In this document: piece by piece, positions 1 to 8,905 of the stretch
How positions within the stretch are numbered: position 1 is the first letter of the stretch
Layout: each line of letters begins with the position of its first letter
Source: Magnetospirillum sulfuroxidans
GTDB lineage: Bacteria; Pseudomonadota; Alphaproteobacteria; Rhodospirillales; Magnetospirillaceae
NCBI RefSeq assembly: GCF_018224925.1
Contig: NZ_JAGTUF010000008.1
Location: forward strand, 1 to 64,000
Reading direction: 5' to 3'
Length of the DNA: 64,000 bases
Translations under genes and position numbers: made by a program
Notes under the pieces: model-generated
Seen by the model: only the letters and a program-made list of their open reading frames with translations
Databases searched by the model: none
Told to the model about the DNA's origin: nothing

Positions 1-1338
1 GTGACCTATGGCGACGCCAAGTTGGCGGCGCATAGGGACGAGCATCGTTTCCATATCCCCGAGGGCCATTTCTGGGCCGACGTGCGCAAGCACGCCACCA
101 ACATCGGTGAGCACCTGAACGCCGCCTTCCACGCCATCGAAGATTCGAACAGCCGCCTGCGTGGTGTCTTTCAGGACGTGGACTTCAACAACAAGGAACG
201 GTTCCCCGATTCCATGCTGGAGAAGTTGCTCCAGCATTTCGAGGCCTATCGCCTGCGCCGGGCGGATGTGGAACCCGACATGCTGGGCAACGCCTATGAA
301 TACCTGATCAAGCAGTTCGCGGACGACGCGGGCAAGAAGGGCGGCGAGTTCTACACCCCCAAGATGGTGGTGCGGTTGATCGTGGACTGCCTTCGCCCCA
401 ATGAAGGCATGAGCGTCTACGATCCCACCTGCGGCTCGGGCGGCATGCTGCTGGAGACGGTTCACCATCTGGAACGCCAGGGCAAGAACCCCAAGAACCT
501 GTCGCTGTTCGGTCAGGAAAAGAACCTCAACACCTGGGCCATCGCCCAGATGAACCTGTTCCTGCACGACATTGACGATGCCTTCATCGAACGCGGCGAC
601 ACCCTGATCGATCCCAAGCATCTGGTGAGCGACAGGGTGAAGGCGATCCGCACCTTCGACCGGGTGCTGGCCAATCCGCCGTTCTCACTGAAAAACTGGG
701 GACATGACGTGTGGAGCGGCGGCGATCAGTTCGGGCGCGACAAATACGGCTGCCCGCCCAAATCCTATGGTGATCTGGCCTTCGTCCAGCACATGATCGC
801 CAGCCTGAAGGGCAACGGCATGTTGGGCGTGGTCCTGCCCCATGGCGTCCTGTTTCGCGGCGGATCAGAGGGCAGAATCCGCGAAGGCCTGTTGAAGGAC
901 GATCTGGTTGAGGCAGTGATCGGCTTGGCCCCGAACCTGTTCTACGGCGCGGGTATTCCGGCGTGCATCCTGATCCTGCGAAAATCCAAGCCCGCCGCCC
1001 ACAAGGGCAAGGTGCTGATCATCAACGGCGCCGACCAATTCGTTGAAGGCAAAGCCCAAAACCATTTGTCGGATGCCAATGTCACGACCCTTGCCAACGC
1101 CTTCCATGGCTACGCCGACATCGAGCGTTTGGCTCGGGTCGTGCCGATGTCAGAAATCGAAGCCAACGACTTCAACCTGAACATCAGCCGCTATGTCCAT
1201 TTGAACGAGGACGAGGTGGAACTGGATGTGGCGGAAGAGGTGGAAAAGCTGATCGAGCTTCGGGTGCAGCGGGACGAAGCTGAAGCCAAGATGATGGGAT
1301 TCTTGAGGGAGCTTGGCTATGTCCCGGAAGGTGCCTGA
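1..1338 (+). CDS. hsdM: Type I restriction-modification DNA methyltransferase subunit HsdM (5' partial)
   Basis: This is the N6-adenine methyltransferase subunit of a type I restriction-modification complex. The AdoMet-binding motif I, DPTCGSGG, sits near residue 141 of the visible part, and the catalytic motif IV, NPPF, near residue 225. An N-terminal HsdM helical region is mostly absent: family members are usually about 500 residues and only 445 are visible, so the gene almost certainly begins left of the window and the GTG at base 1 is not its start. Its 3' end overlaps hsdS by 26 bases, and hsdR follows, giving an M-S-R operon. Methylation of the host recognition sites would protect the genome from HsdR. 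Confidence 0.93.
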   Translation: MTYGDAKLAAHRDEHRFHIPEGHFWADVRKHATNIGEHLNAAFHAIEDSNSRLRGVFQDVDFNNKERFPDSMLEKLLQHFEAYRLRRADVEPDMLGNAYEYLIKQFADDAGKKGGEFYTPKMVVRLIVDCLRPNEGMSVYDPTCGSGGMLLETVHHLERQGKNPKNLSLFGQEKNLNTWAIAQMNLFLHDIDDAFIERGDTLIDPKHLVSDRVKAIRTFDRVLANPPFSLKNWGHDVWSGGDQFGRDKYGCPPKSYGDLAFVQHMIASLKGNGMLGVVLPHGVLFRGGSEGRIREGLLKDDLVEAVIGLAPNLFYGAGIPACILILRKSKPAAHKGKVLIINGADQFVEGKAQNHLSDANVTTLANAFHGYADIERLARVVPMSEIEANDFNLNISRYVHLNEDEVELDVAEEVEKLIELRVQRDEAEAKMMGFLRELGYVPEGA

Positions 1339-2590
1339 AGGGTGGCGTAGCGTTCGGCTTAAATCCCTGTGTGATTTCATTGGCCGAGGTGATGCACCTC
1401 AATATGCCGAGTCTGAAACGGGTGTGTGGGCGATCAGTCAGAAATGTATTCGAGATGGCTTCATCGACACGAAATTCTCTCGTCCTCACGCGCCATCGAA
1501 GCAGATCAAAGGGCGGTCTTTTCTCCGGTCTGGGGATGTATGCATCAATAGCACTGGAACCGGAACTCTTGGCAGAGTGGCAATGTGGCAAAAAGGTGAT
1601 ACCGCATCCTTTTTTGCCGACATGCACGTAACAATCATTCGGACAAATTCATCGGCAAGTCCAAAGATCGTTTCAGAATGGCTGTCGCTGCCATCAGTTC
1701 AAGAGGAGATATTTACAACCTGCGTAACTGGCAGCACTAACCAAATTGAATTGAGCCGCGTAAGTCTGGAAGAGATCAGCATTCTAGTTCCGCCAATACA
1801 AGAACAACGCCGCATCGCAGAAATCCTCTCCAGCGTCGATGAAGCCATCGCCGCGACCCAGGCGGTCATCAATCAGACCCGCACCGTCAAGCAGGGTGTG
1901 CTGAAGCACCTGCTGACCAAAGGCATCGGACAGACCCGGTTGAAACAGACCGAAATCGGGGAGATTCCAGAGGGGTGGGATGTAAAGCGGTTTCGTGACG
2001 TATGCAGCCTAATAACCAGCGGTTCACGGGGGTGGGCACAGTACTATTCTGAGAGTGGCGCATTGTTCCTCCGCTCGCAGAATGTGCGCTGTGGATGCCT
2101 TGACTTGACGGACAGGCAATATGTTCGTGTACCCGCTGGGACGGAGGGAGCAAGGACGCGAATTGTTGCCGATGATCTACTGTTCACCATCACGGGCAAT
2201 AGCGTTGGAAACGTCTCAAGCGCAGGTGACATAGGAGAGGCTTACGTCAGCCAACACATTGCGTTAGCCCGCCTAAATGACCCAATGATGTCAGAGATGC
2301 TTGTGGCATTTTTTTCGCCTGATGGTCCTGGCAACTCTCAGATTTTAAATGCTCAGTACGGGCAAAGTAAGCCAGGACTCAGCCTCGAGAACGTAAGAAA
2401 TTTCTTTATTCCTATCCCACCTCGCTCTGAGATCGAACGGATTACTGATGTGGTTAGGAATATTTCGATGGTCGAGAGCCAGAGTGCGACTGCTCTCAAT
2501 GAGAAAATATCGCTTAAATCCGCCCTCATGGCCGATCTCCTTACCGGACGCAAGCGGGTGCCGTTGCCCGAAAACATCGCTGCTGAATGA
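1313..2590 (+). CDS. hsdS: Type I restriction-modification specificity subunit HsdS
   Basis: This subunit sets the DNA target of the type I complex through two target-recognition domains joined by conserved helices. The 425-residue protein has the expected two-fold layout: one recognition domain at about residues 5-160, a helical spacer with the typical PPIQEQRRIAEILSSVDE motif near 165-180, then a second recognition domain from about residue 215 opening with GEIPEGW. It begins inside the end of hsdM, which suggests translational coupling. A second ATG six bases downstream is an equally possible start. Base composition is lower in GC over the recognition domains than in the flanking genes, as is common for these rapidly exchanged regions. 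Confidence 0.9.
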   Translation: MAMSRKVPEGWRSVRLKSLCDFIGRGDAPQYAESETGVWAISQKCIRDGFIDTKFSRPHAPSKQIKGRSFLRSGDVCINSTGTGTLGRVAMWQKGDTASFFADMHVTIIRTNSSASPKIVSEWLSLPSVQEEIFTTCVTGSTNQIELSRVSLEEISILVPPIQEQRRIAEILSSVDEAIAATQAVINQTRTVKQGVLKHLLTKGIGQTRLKQTEIGEIPEGWDVKRFRDVCSLITSGSRGWAQYYSESGALFLRSQNVRCGCLDLTDRQYVRVPAGTEGARTRIVADDLLFTITGNSVGNVSSAGDIGEAYVSQHIALARLNDPMMSEMLVAFFSPDGPGNSQILNAQYGQSKPGLSLENVRNFFIPIPPRSEIERITDVVRNISMVESQSATALNEKISLKSALMADLLTGRKRVPLPENIAAE

Positions 2591-2608
2591 TGGAATGAGG
2601 GGGAAATC

Positions 2609-5600
2609 ATGGGCAGTGAATGGACCTTGGCTGAAAAGCCGACCATCGAATGTCTTCAGGGCATGGGCTATCGCTTTGTCCCCTCCTCTGACCACCATGC
2701 GCTGCGTGACGGTGAAAACCACACCCTGTTCCGCCCGATCCTGATCGATGCCATTCGCCGCATCAACGGCGTGGCCGAGGCGGATGCGCGGGCTGCCTAT
2801 GTGGAACTGCTGGCCAAGGATGACAACGAGGAATGGCTGGGCATCCTGCGCGGGAATTACAGTCGCACGGTGCAGGGCAAGGCGACCAAGCAGACCCTTC
2901 GGGTCATCGATTTCCAGAATCCCGCCAACAACGTCTTCACCGTCACCAACCAGCTTTACGTCAAGGCGGAGAAATCCCGCATTCCCGATGTCGTGATCCA
3001 TGTCAACGGCATCCCGGTGGTGGTGATCGAGCTTAAGTCGCCCTTGAACGGCAAGGACAAGAGCGGCGAGGCGTTCGACCAAATCCGCCAGTATGAACGC
3101 GACATCCCCCGCCTGTTTTTCGCCAATGCGTTCAACATCGTCAGCGACGGCACCAATTGCCTGTATGGGGCAACCGGCAGCCCATCGAAGTTCTATGGGG
3201 CGTGGGGTGATCCGTTCCCCCGCGCAGCCGACGAGTTTACCGACGAACTTTCCAAGGGTCTGTGGAGTCTGCTGGAACCGGCCCGGCTGCTGGACTTGAT
3301 CGCCCATTTCGTGGTGTTCGAGACGGCGCGGAGCGGCAAGGTCAAGAAAATCTGCCGTTACCAGCAGTTCCGCGCGGTTAACAAGATCGTGACCCGCATC
3401 ATCGAGGGGAAGCATCGTCGAGGGTTGATTTGGCACACACAGGGGTCAGGCAAATCACTGACCATGGTGTTCGCCGCATTGAAGCTGAAGACCCATTTGA
3501 CGCTGAACCATCCGGCACTCACCAATCCCAACATCATGGTGCTGACCGACCGCATCGATTTGGATGATCAGATCAGCCGCACATTCCAGGCGTGTGGCTT
3601 GCCCAATCCGCAACGGGCCGAGTCGGTGGCTGACCTGCGCTCCGTCATCGGCAAGGGGGTGAACGGCCTGACCGTCCTTTCCACCATCTTCAAGTTTGCG
3701 GGATCGAAGCAGGCCATTGCCGATTCGGCTTCGTGGATCGTCATGGTGGACGAATGCCACCGCACCCAGGAAAAGGACTTGGGCGCGTTCCTGCGCGCCA
3801 CCATGCCGGATGCCCGGTTCTTTGGCTTCACCGGCACGCCCGTCAAAAAGGACGACAAGGACACCTACGCGAATTTCGGGGTCGAGGGCGAAGGGTATCT
3901 CGACAAGTACGGTATTGACGACGCCGTGGCCGATGGCGCGACGGTGCCGATCCATTACACCGGGCGGAAGACCGACTGGCACATTGATGAAGCCAAGATC
4001 GACATCCTGTTTGATAACTGGTTTGCCGATCTGCCGGACGACAAAATGGCGCTGCTCAAGAAGCGCGGGGTGACCATTGCCGATCTGGTCAAGCACCCAA
4101 AGCGCATCCCGTTGATCGCCTATGACATCTGGACTCACTTCAAGGCATACGCTCTGCCCGATGGGCTGAAGGCGCAGATCGTCGCTTTCGACCGGGAAGC
4201 GGTCATCCTGTACAAACAGGCCATGGACGCGGTGATTGCTGAGGACTTGGTGAAGCAGGGCGTCCCTGAAGCGGAAGCCCAAGCCCAGGCGGCGGCAATG
4301 TCGGCCTGCGTCTATTCCAAGTCCCAGGAAGACGACAAGCCCAGCGAAGACCCGCAGGTTGATGCGGTGCGGGCCGAACTCCGCCGTCATTACCTCGACT
4401 ATGACGCCGAGAAGGATGCCAAGGAGGCATTCGACAAGCGCGGCCAAGCGCCCCATTTCCTGATCGTCTGCGACAAGCTGCTGACCGGCTTCGATGCCCC
4501 CGCCGAATGCGTGATGTATCTCGACAAGCCGCTGAAGGAGCACACCCTGCTGCAAGCCATCGCCCGCGCCAATCGGGTTGCTGATGGCAAGCGCAACGGC
4601 CTGATCGTGGACTATATCGGGGTGTCGCGGAATCTGGACGATGCCCTGTCGTCCTACCGCGCCGATGACGTGAAGAACGCCATGCGCGATCTGGATGATC
4701 TGCGCAGCCAGCTTCGTGCTGCTCATGCCGCCGTGATGAAACTGGCGAAAGGGGTGAAGCGCGGCACCGGCAATCTGAAGGCCGAGTACGATGCCTTGGT
4801 CAAGGCATTGAACACCGAGGATTACTGGTTCGAGTTCCGCACCAAGGCCAGGGAGTTCATCGGGCTGTATCAGGCTTTGTCACCGGATACCTCGGTGCTG
4901 GAGTTCACCGCCGATCTCAAATGGGTGGCGAATTTCCTCCAGTACGGCACCCAGGTGTTCGAAAAGAAGGAAGCCTTCGACCAGCGGGAATACAGCCGCA
5001 AGATCAGGGATATGCTGGCCGAGCATCTGGATGCCACGGGCCTGAGCGTCACCGTCAAGTTGCGCCATATCACCGACCCCGATTTTTGGACGGACTTCGA
5101 CCCTGAGGGCAAAGACGAAGATGATCTGAAGACGGCGGCGATCCGCAAGACCACCGAGCTTAGGAAGGTCACCTATGAAAAGGTGGCGGATAACCCCCAT
5201 CAGTACGGCAAGTTCTCCGACCGGTTGAAGGAACTGTTGCGCAAGATGGATGACGCTCAGCTTTCCTGGGCCGAAAAGCTGAAGGCTGCCGAGGAACTGG
5301 CGAAGGACATCCAGGCCGAGGAAATGGCACACGAAGGCACGGGTCTGTCCCAAGCCGCTTTCGGCATTCTGGCGGTGCTGAAGGCGTTTGATGCCCAAGG
5401 CGATGCCAATGCCGTTGAAATCTTGGCGAAGGACATCGAAGCCCTTTATACCGACGATGCTTCGGCCCCTTCCCTGTGGCAGGAGAAACCGGAACTGCGG
5501 AAAACCCTGCGCCAGAAGGTGCGACAAATGGCCCATGGACTGGGATTTGCTGACATGATCGCGCTGTCGGAACAGGTCGAGGAATTTGCACTGAAGTATC

Positions 5601-5614
5601 TGGAAAAGGACTAA
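2609..5614 (+). CDS. hsdR: Type I restriction endonuclease subunit HsdR
   Basis: This is the ATP-dependent translocase and nuclease of the type I system. In the 1001-residue protein the N-terminal PD-(D/E)xK nuclease core is visible: Asp127 in IPDVVIHV and the ELK at 141-143. The SF2 motor follows, with Walker A HTQGSGKS at 276-283, DECH at 381-384 and the TGTP motif at 408-411. A helicase C-terminal domain and a long helical tail that would dock on the methylase complete it. The ATG has a good purine-rich ribosome site (GAGGGGG). All key residues are present, so the system looks functional. Its stop overlaps the start of the next gene (TAATG). Confidence 0.95.
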   Translation: MGSEWTLAEKPTIECLQGMGYRFVPSSDHHALRDGENHTLFRPILIDAIRRINGVAEADARAAYVELLAKDDNEEWLGILRGNYSRTVQGKATKQTLRVIDFQNPANNVFTVTNQLYVKAEKSRIPDVVIHVNGIPVVVIELKSPLNGKDKSGEAFDQIRQYERDIPRLFFANAFNIVSDGTNCLYGATGSPSKFYGAWGDPFPRAADEFTDELSKGLWSLLEPARLLDLIAHFVVFETARSGKVKKICRYQQFRAVNKIVTRIIEGKHRRGLIWHTQGSGKSLTMVFAALKLKTHLTLNHPALTNPNIMVLTDRIDLDDQISRTFQACGLPNPQRAESVADLRSVIGKGVNGLTVLSTIFKFAGSKQAIADSASWIVMVDECHRTQEKDLGAFLRATMPDARFFGFTGTPVKKDDKDTYANFGVEGEGYLDKYGIDDAVADGATVPIHYTGRKTDWHIDEAKIDILFDNWFADLPDDKMALLKKRGVTIADLVKHPKRIPLIAYDIWTHFKAYALPDGLKAQIVAFDREAVILYKQAMDAVIAEDLVKQGVPEAEAQAQAAAMSACVYSKSQEDDKPSEDPQVDAVRAELRRHYLDYDAEKDAKEAFDKRGQAPHFLIVCDKLLTGFDAPAECVMYLDKPLKEHTLLQAIARANRVADGKRNGLIVDYIGVSRNLDDALSSYRADDVKNAMRDLDDLRSQLRAAHAAVMKLAKGVKRGTGNLKAEYDALVKALNTEDYWFEFRTKAREFIGLYQALSPDTSVLEFTADLKWVANFLQYGTQVFEKKEAFDQREYSRKIRDMLAEHLDATGLSVTVKLRHITDPDFWTDFDPEGKDEDDLKTAAIRKTTELRKVTYEKVADNPHQYGKFSDRLKELLRKMDDAQLSWAEKLKAAEELAKDIQAEEMAHEGTGLSQAAFGILAVLKAFDAQGDANAVEILAKDIEALYTDDASAPSLWQEKPELRKTLRQKVRQMAHGLGFADMIALSEQVEEFALKYLEKD

Positions 5615-6360
5615 TGCTGATGCCCGTGCTGAGTGTCGGCAGCACCCAGATTCCCTATATCCTCAAGCGGTCACCCACAGCGCGGCGGGCGCGGATCACC
5701 GTGACCCCTGATCAGGTCGAGGTGGTTGTACCTGACACGGCCAGCGACGAACAGATCGGCCGGGCGCTTCATCGTCGCCGCGCCTGGATTTTTGAACAGA
5801 CACGAGCCATGCGGGCACGGGTGGCACAGGGTCACACCATCCACCGCTTCGTCACCGGCGCGAAGATTCCCTATCGTGGCCGGTTGATGCGTCTGACCGT
5901 TCAGCCGGGAACCGGCAGTTTGGTTGAGGTGGCCTATCGCAACGGCTTCCGGGTGGAATACCCGCAGACAATCGCGCCGAATGCCCGTGATTCGGTGATC
6001 GAGGCTGCGCTGGCGCTCTGGTTGCGAAAACGTGTGCGTGAGGATGTGGTTGCCATTGCCCGCCAACATGCCGTCAATGGCATGTACCCCAAGGACATCC
6101 GTATCAAGGACCAGAAGCACCTATGGGGAAGCTGCGGCCAAGATCGCGTGATTAATCTGAACTGGCGCCTGATTTTCGCTCCAAAGCCGGTACTGGAATA
6201 TGCCGTCGTCCACGAGCTATGCCACCTGCGGCACCGCAACCACGACACCGCATTTTGGCAATTGGTCGGCAGCATTTTGCCCGACTGGCAGATGCGAAAA
6301 GCATGGTTGGACAGGAACGAGCATTTGCTGGGGTTCGAACGGGTGGAGCCACGGACATGA
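5614..6360 (+). CDS. YgjP-like zinc metallopeptidase (DUF45/M48-like), coupled to hsdR
   Basis: This is a 248-residue protein of the YgjP/DUF45 group, related to SprT- and M48-type metalloproteases. The zinc-binding HELCH motif lies at residues 200-204, with a further histidine in the following RHRNHD. A conserved LWGSC motif is present near residue 170, so the active site seems intact. The start codon overlaps the hsdR stop (TAATG), implying translation from the same message. Genes of this family are often found directly behind hsdR, but their role there is not established. Processing or turnover of a restriction subunit is a guess from position only. Confidence 0.82.
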   Translation: MLMPVLSVGSTQIPYILKRSPTARRARITVTPDQVEVVVPDTASDEQIGRALHRRRAWIFEQTRAMRARVAQGHTIHRFVTGAKIPYRGRLMRLTVQPGTGSLVEVAYRNGFRVEYPQTIAPNARDSVIEAALALWLRKRVREDVVAIARQHAVNGMYPKDIRIKDQKHLWGSCGQDRVINLNWRLIFAPKPVLEYAVVHELCHLRHRNHDTAFWQLVGSILPDWQMRKAWLDRNEHLLGFERVEPRT

Positions 6361-7145
6361 CCGCCTTCACCCGGTACATTGGCATCGACTATTCCGGCGC
6401 CGAGGTGCCGACCGCCAGCCTGAAGGGACTGCGGGTCTATGAGGTCAGGCCCGATGCTTCTCCGTGCGAGATTCTGCCGCCCCCCAGCCCCAGGAAGTAT
6501 TGGACGCGCAAGGGCATCGCCCATTGGTTGGTCGAGGAATTATCCGGCGACATTCCCACTCTGGTTGGCATCGACCACGGCTTCTCATTCCCGCTTCGGT
6601 ACTTCGAAGCCCATGGTTTGATGCCGGACTGGTCGGCGTTTCTGGATGACTTCCAGCACCACTGGCCCACGGACGGGGACAACATCTATGTGGATTTCGT
6701 TCGCGATGGGATCGTCGGCAATGGGGCTGCGCGCGGCGGTAACACCCGTTGGCGGCGGTTGACCGAGGAACGCGCCGGTGGCGCCAAGTCGGTCTTCCAT
6801 TTCGATGTCCAGGGTCAGGTCGCCAAATCCACCCATGCCGGTATCCCCTGGCTGCGATTTATCCGCCGCCAGCTTGGTTCCCGCGTCCATTTCTGGCCCT
6901 TCGATGGCTGGGCGGTGCCGGAAGGACACTCGGTCATTACCGAGGTCTATCCGGCCCTGTGGAACCGTTCGTTTCCACGCCAAGACCGGACGCCGGATCA
7001 ACACGACGCCTACTCCATCGTCGCCTGGATGGCTGGTGCTGACAGCATTGGCAGTCTCACCAGCTACTTTTCACCAGACCTGACCCCGCCAGAACGAACA
7101 GTCGCGCAGGTCGAGGGGTGGATACTCGGTGTTGCGCCAACGTGA
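6357..7145 (+). CDS. DUF429-like protein with predicted RNase H-like fold
   Basis: This 262-residue protein starts with a beta strand carrying an acidic tip (YIGIDYSGAE) and has a second one at LVGIDHGFSFP. These resemble the acidic strands of an RNase H-like fold, as in DUF429-type proteins. A conserved C-terminal QHDAYSIVAWMA helix with acidic and histidine residues could complete such a site. The start is the ATG that overlaps the stop of the metalloprotease gene (ATGA), so hsdR, the protease and this gene read as one coupled run. Function is not known. A nuclease or nucleotide hydrolase accessory to the restriction system is conceivable but is inference. Confidence 0.6.
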   Translation: MTAFTRYIGIDYSGAEVPTASLKGLRVYEVRPDASPCEILPPPSPRKYWTRKGIAHWLVEELSGDIPTLVGIDHGFSFPLRYFEAHGLMPDWSAFLDDFQHHWPTDGDNIYVDFVRDGIVGNGAARGGNTRWRRLTEERAGGAKSVFHFDVQGQVAKSTHAGIPWLRFIRRQLGSRVHFWPFDGWAVPEGHSVITEVYPALWNRSFPRQDRTPDQHDAYSIVAWMAGADSIGSLTSYFSPDLTPPERTVAQVEGWILGVAPT

Positions 7146-7168
7146 CCCACCTGTCATCCGGCATAGGC

Positions 7169-7211
7169 GTAATTTTCCTGCTTTCATTGTAGATGTTATC
7201 TTACTATAGTC
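7169..7211 (+). promoter_or_regulatory. 43-nt repeated promoter-like element, copy 1
   Basis: The segment begins GTAATTTTCCT and ends CTATAGTC. A segment of the same length at 8244-8286 matches it at 31 of 43 positions, best at both ends. TATAGT near the 3' end is a plausible -10 box. It lies about 46 bases before the chosen start of the sigma-like gene. The second copy lies in the gap between the Xre regulator gene and a small ORF, so it may be an operator for that regulator. Confidence 0.5.
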
Positions 7212-7257
7212 GGAGAAGAAGCCAACTTCCGGGTTCCATACCCGGATGGAGAAGCGG

Positions 7258-7743
7258 ATGTCCATTCTCACCCGGCATCGCGACGGTGCCGCTGCCGACG
7301 AAGACCTTCTGCTGCGGATCGCCGCTGGTGATGCTGACGCCTACCGCGTTCTGGTCGAACGCCATGCGCCTATCGCCTATGCCCTGGCATTCCGGCTTTG
7401 CCTGGACACGGCAGCAGCCGAGGCAACCGCCCAAAAATGCCTCGTGTCGGTTTGGCAGGACAGCCACAATTGGGTGGCGGAGAACACCCCGTTCGCCGTC
7501 CGGCTATACGCTTCCGTGGTCGGTTACAGCACGTGCGCCGAACCCAAGACATCCTCGGGAAGCTCACTGGAAGATGCCGTCGCCATGCTCCCGCCGCTGC
7601 AACGGGTGGCATTGACGCTGTATTACGTGGCGCAGTTTAAACCCGCCGACATCGCCTTGGTGCTCGGGGTCACCGACGATGACGTTGGAATTCTGCTCCA
7701 ACGGGCGCGCCGCGCATTGCGTGAGACAGGAATCGGGTCATGA
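7258..7743 (+). CDS. ECF-like RNA polymerase sigma factor
   Basis: The protein of about 161 residues has the two-domain layout of a small sigma-70 family factor. A region-2-like segment (DLLLRIAAGDADAYRVLVER) is followed, after a short linker, by a region-4-like helix-turn-helix (LPPLQRVALTLYY, then a recognition-helix segment DVGILLQRARRALRE). Region 2 is poorly conserved around the DNA-melting residues, so it could be a diverged or non-canonical factor. The ATG at 7258 is preferred over 7246 because GGAGA lies six bases upstream of it. No anti-sigma gene is seen next to it. The promoter carries the 43-nt repeated element. Confidence 0.65.
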   Translation: MSILTRHRDGAAADEDLLLRIAAGDADAYRVLVERHAPIAYALAFRLCLDTAAAEATAQKCLVSVWQDSHNWVAENTPFAVRLYASVVGYSTCAEPKTSSGSSLEDAVAMLPPLQRVALTLYYVAQFKPADIALVLGVTDDDVGILLQRARRALRETGIGS

Positions 7744-7843
7744 CAAGCGCATCGGAGTTGCGCGGGTGCTGCACTTTGAGGTCGTTGATGGTCGCCGGAT
7801 CGCCTTGTTCAACCGAGTGCCCAAGAAGCGGCACTTGGTCGTG

Positions 7844-8203
7844 CTACCCCTTCCGGCGCTGCTGCGATTCGAGCACAGCGGCAACCCCGGCCAAAATCTC
7901 GATGTCCTGGTCTGGCAAAAGGCGCAGTGCGTTCACCACTGCCTGTGCGGGCGCCGACATGGATGACGGTGCCATCGTCACCGGCGTGTTCTCAAAAAAA
8001 TCTCGCAATTGGACATCCAGCAGGCGAGCAAGCTGGTCCAGAGTGGCAAGCGAGGTGACCACCTTTCCACGCTCGAAGTTCGAGATGCTTTCGACGGATT
8101 TTCCCGACAAGGTGGCAAGTTGAGCCTGGGTGAGTCCTCGGGCCTCCCGCAATTGCTTGAGTCGGTGTCCGACACGTTTGCCAATGTCGTTGTTCATGCT
8201 CAT
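7844..8203 (-). CDS. Xre-family helix-turn-helix regulator
   Basis: This 119-residue regulator has a standard Cro/C1 helix-turn-helix at residues 10-65. The turn is seen in GLTQAQLATLSGKSVESISNFERGK. The C-terminal part is a short helical tail with no recognised sensor domain. Starts at 8203 and 8197 are both possible; the second has better spacing from a GGGGG run. The gene is divergent from the 49-residue protein at 8341, and the 43-nt repeat lies between them. It may therefore control that promoter and the related one before the sigma-like gene. Small Xre proteins of this kind often act as control proteins of defence or mobile modules. Confidence 0.85.
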   Translation of the reverse strand: MSMNNDIGKRVGHRLKQLREARGLTQAQLATLSGKSVESISNFERGKVVTSLATLDQLARLLDVQLRDFFENTPVTMAPSSMSAPAQAVVNALRLLPDQDIEILAGVAAVLESQQRRKG

Positions 8204-8243
8204 GCCCCCAGTTTGATGGGAGATGCCGGGTCAGGCTATTGGT

Positions 8244-8286
8244 GTAATTTTCCTACTTGTGAGATTGACGTTACTTTCCTATAGTC
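8244..8286 (+). promoter_or_regulatory. 43-nt repeated promoter-like element, copy 2
   Basis: This copy matches 31 of 43 positions of the segment at 7169-7211, including the first 11 bases (GTAATTTTCCT) and the last 8 (CTATAGTC). CTTGTG and TATAGT with about 18 bases between them form a plausible promoter reading toward the small gene at 8341. It sits in the gap between that gene and the divergent Xre regulator. Confidence 0.5.
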
Positions 8287-8340
8287 AAGCCCGTATTGTT
8301 GCGCCGACCTCAGTGCGGCACAAAACTTAGGAGACCCGAC

Positions 8341-8490
8341 ATGCAGGATTCGTACATCATCCGAGTCCAATGCGGCGGACAGGCCGCTTACGAGGTGACG
8401 ATCAAAGCGGTCACCGGTGGCGATGCCGTTACCATCGCCAAACGCCAGAATCCTGGGTGCACCTGCGTATTGCTGCGCAAGGCGAAGTAA
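8341..8490 (+). CDS. Small hypothetical protein (49 aa)
   Basis: The ORF encodes 49 residues starting MQDSYIIRVQCGGQAAYEV and ending in a basic LLRKAK. A strong ribosome site (TAGGAG) lies 8 bases before the ATG, and a promoter-like element lies about 55 bases upstream, which supports real expression. The composition suggests a small beta-rich domain with three cysteines (one in QCGG, two in GCTC). No family was recognised. The shared promoter element ties it to the Xre regulator and the sigma-like gene. Confidence 0.6.
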   Translation: MQDSYIIRVQCGGQAAYEVTIKAVTGGDAVTIAKRQNPGCTCVLLRKAK

Positions 8491-8500
8491 AAACGAGGGG

Positions 8501-8905
8501 TCAGGCGAACGACAAAAAATTCTCCAGGGTGACCACGTTTCTGCGCCGGAAAATTGGATTCAGCGTGGCGCCTTCCGCCGGAGTCGGACTGACCAACCAG
8601 ACCTCGATTGGGCTTGGTGGAACACCAGCACACCATACTGGTGCCTGCTGAGGCAGGTTATGCGGCGGCGCCGAATAGACCTCCACCAGCCTTTCGACCA
8701 CACCCGCTGCCAGCGCCATCTGCACAGCATCCATCTTGACCGGCTCGGTAATGTCCTTCAGGCTGACGCCATTCCAACAAAGGTGCTGAACGATATCGAG
8801 CGCGGCGACGAGATGATCCAGATCATCGTGGTTGGCAGCATGGTCGAGCAGATGTCGGACTATCTCGGCCAGTGCATCGGCGGCCTCATTCGGGCTTACA
8901 GGCAC
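8501..8905 (-). CDS. Hypothetical protein coupled to the phosphatase gene
   Basis: This 134-residue protein is not recognised. Its N-terminal half is helical and rich in Ala, Asp, His and Leu (ADALAEIVRHLLDHAANHDD), and its C-terminal half is predicted to be strand-rich. It starts with GTG inside the last codons of the phosphatase gene, overlapping it by 10 bases, so the two are almost certainly co-translated. A role as partner or substrate of the phosphatase is inferred only from this coupling. Confidence 0.6.
   Translation of the reverse strand: MPVSPNEAADALAEIVRHLLDHAANHDDLDHLVAALDIVQHLCWNGVSLKDITEPVKMDAVQMALAAGVVERLVEVYSAPPHNLPQQAPVWCAGVPPSPIEVWLVSPTPAEGATLNPIFRRRNVVTLENFLSFA

Noticed and set aside
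3455-4726. A 423-codon minus-strand frame across hsdR
   Set aside because: It is antisense to the HsdR motor domain, with no recognisable domain or ribosome site.
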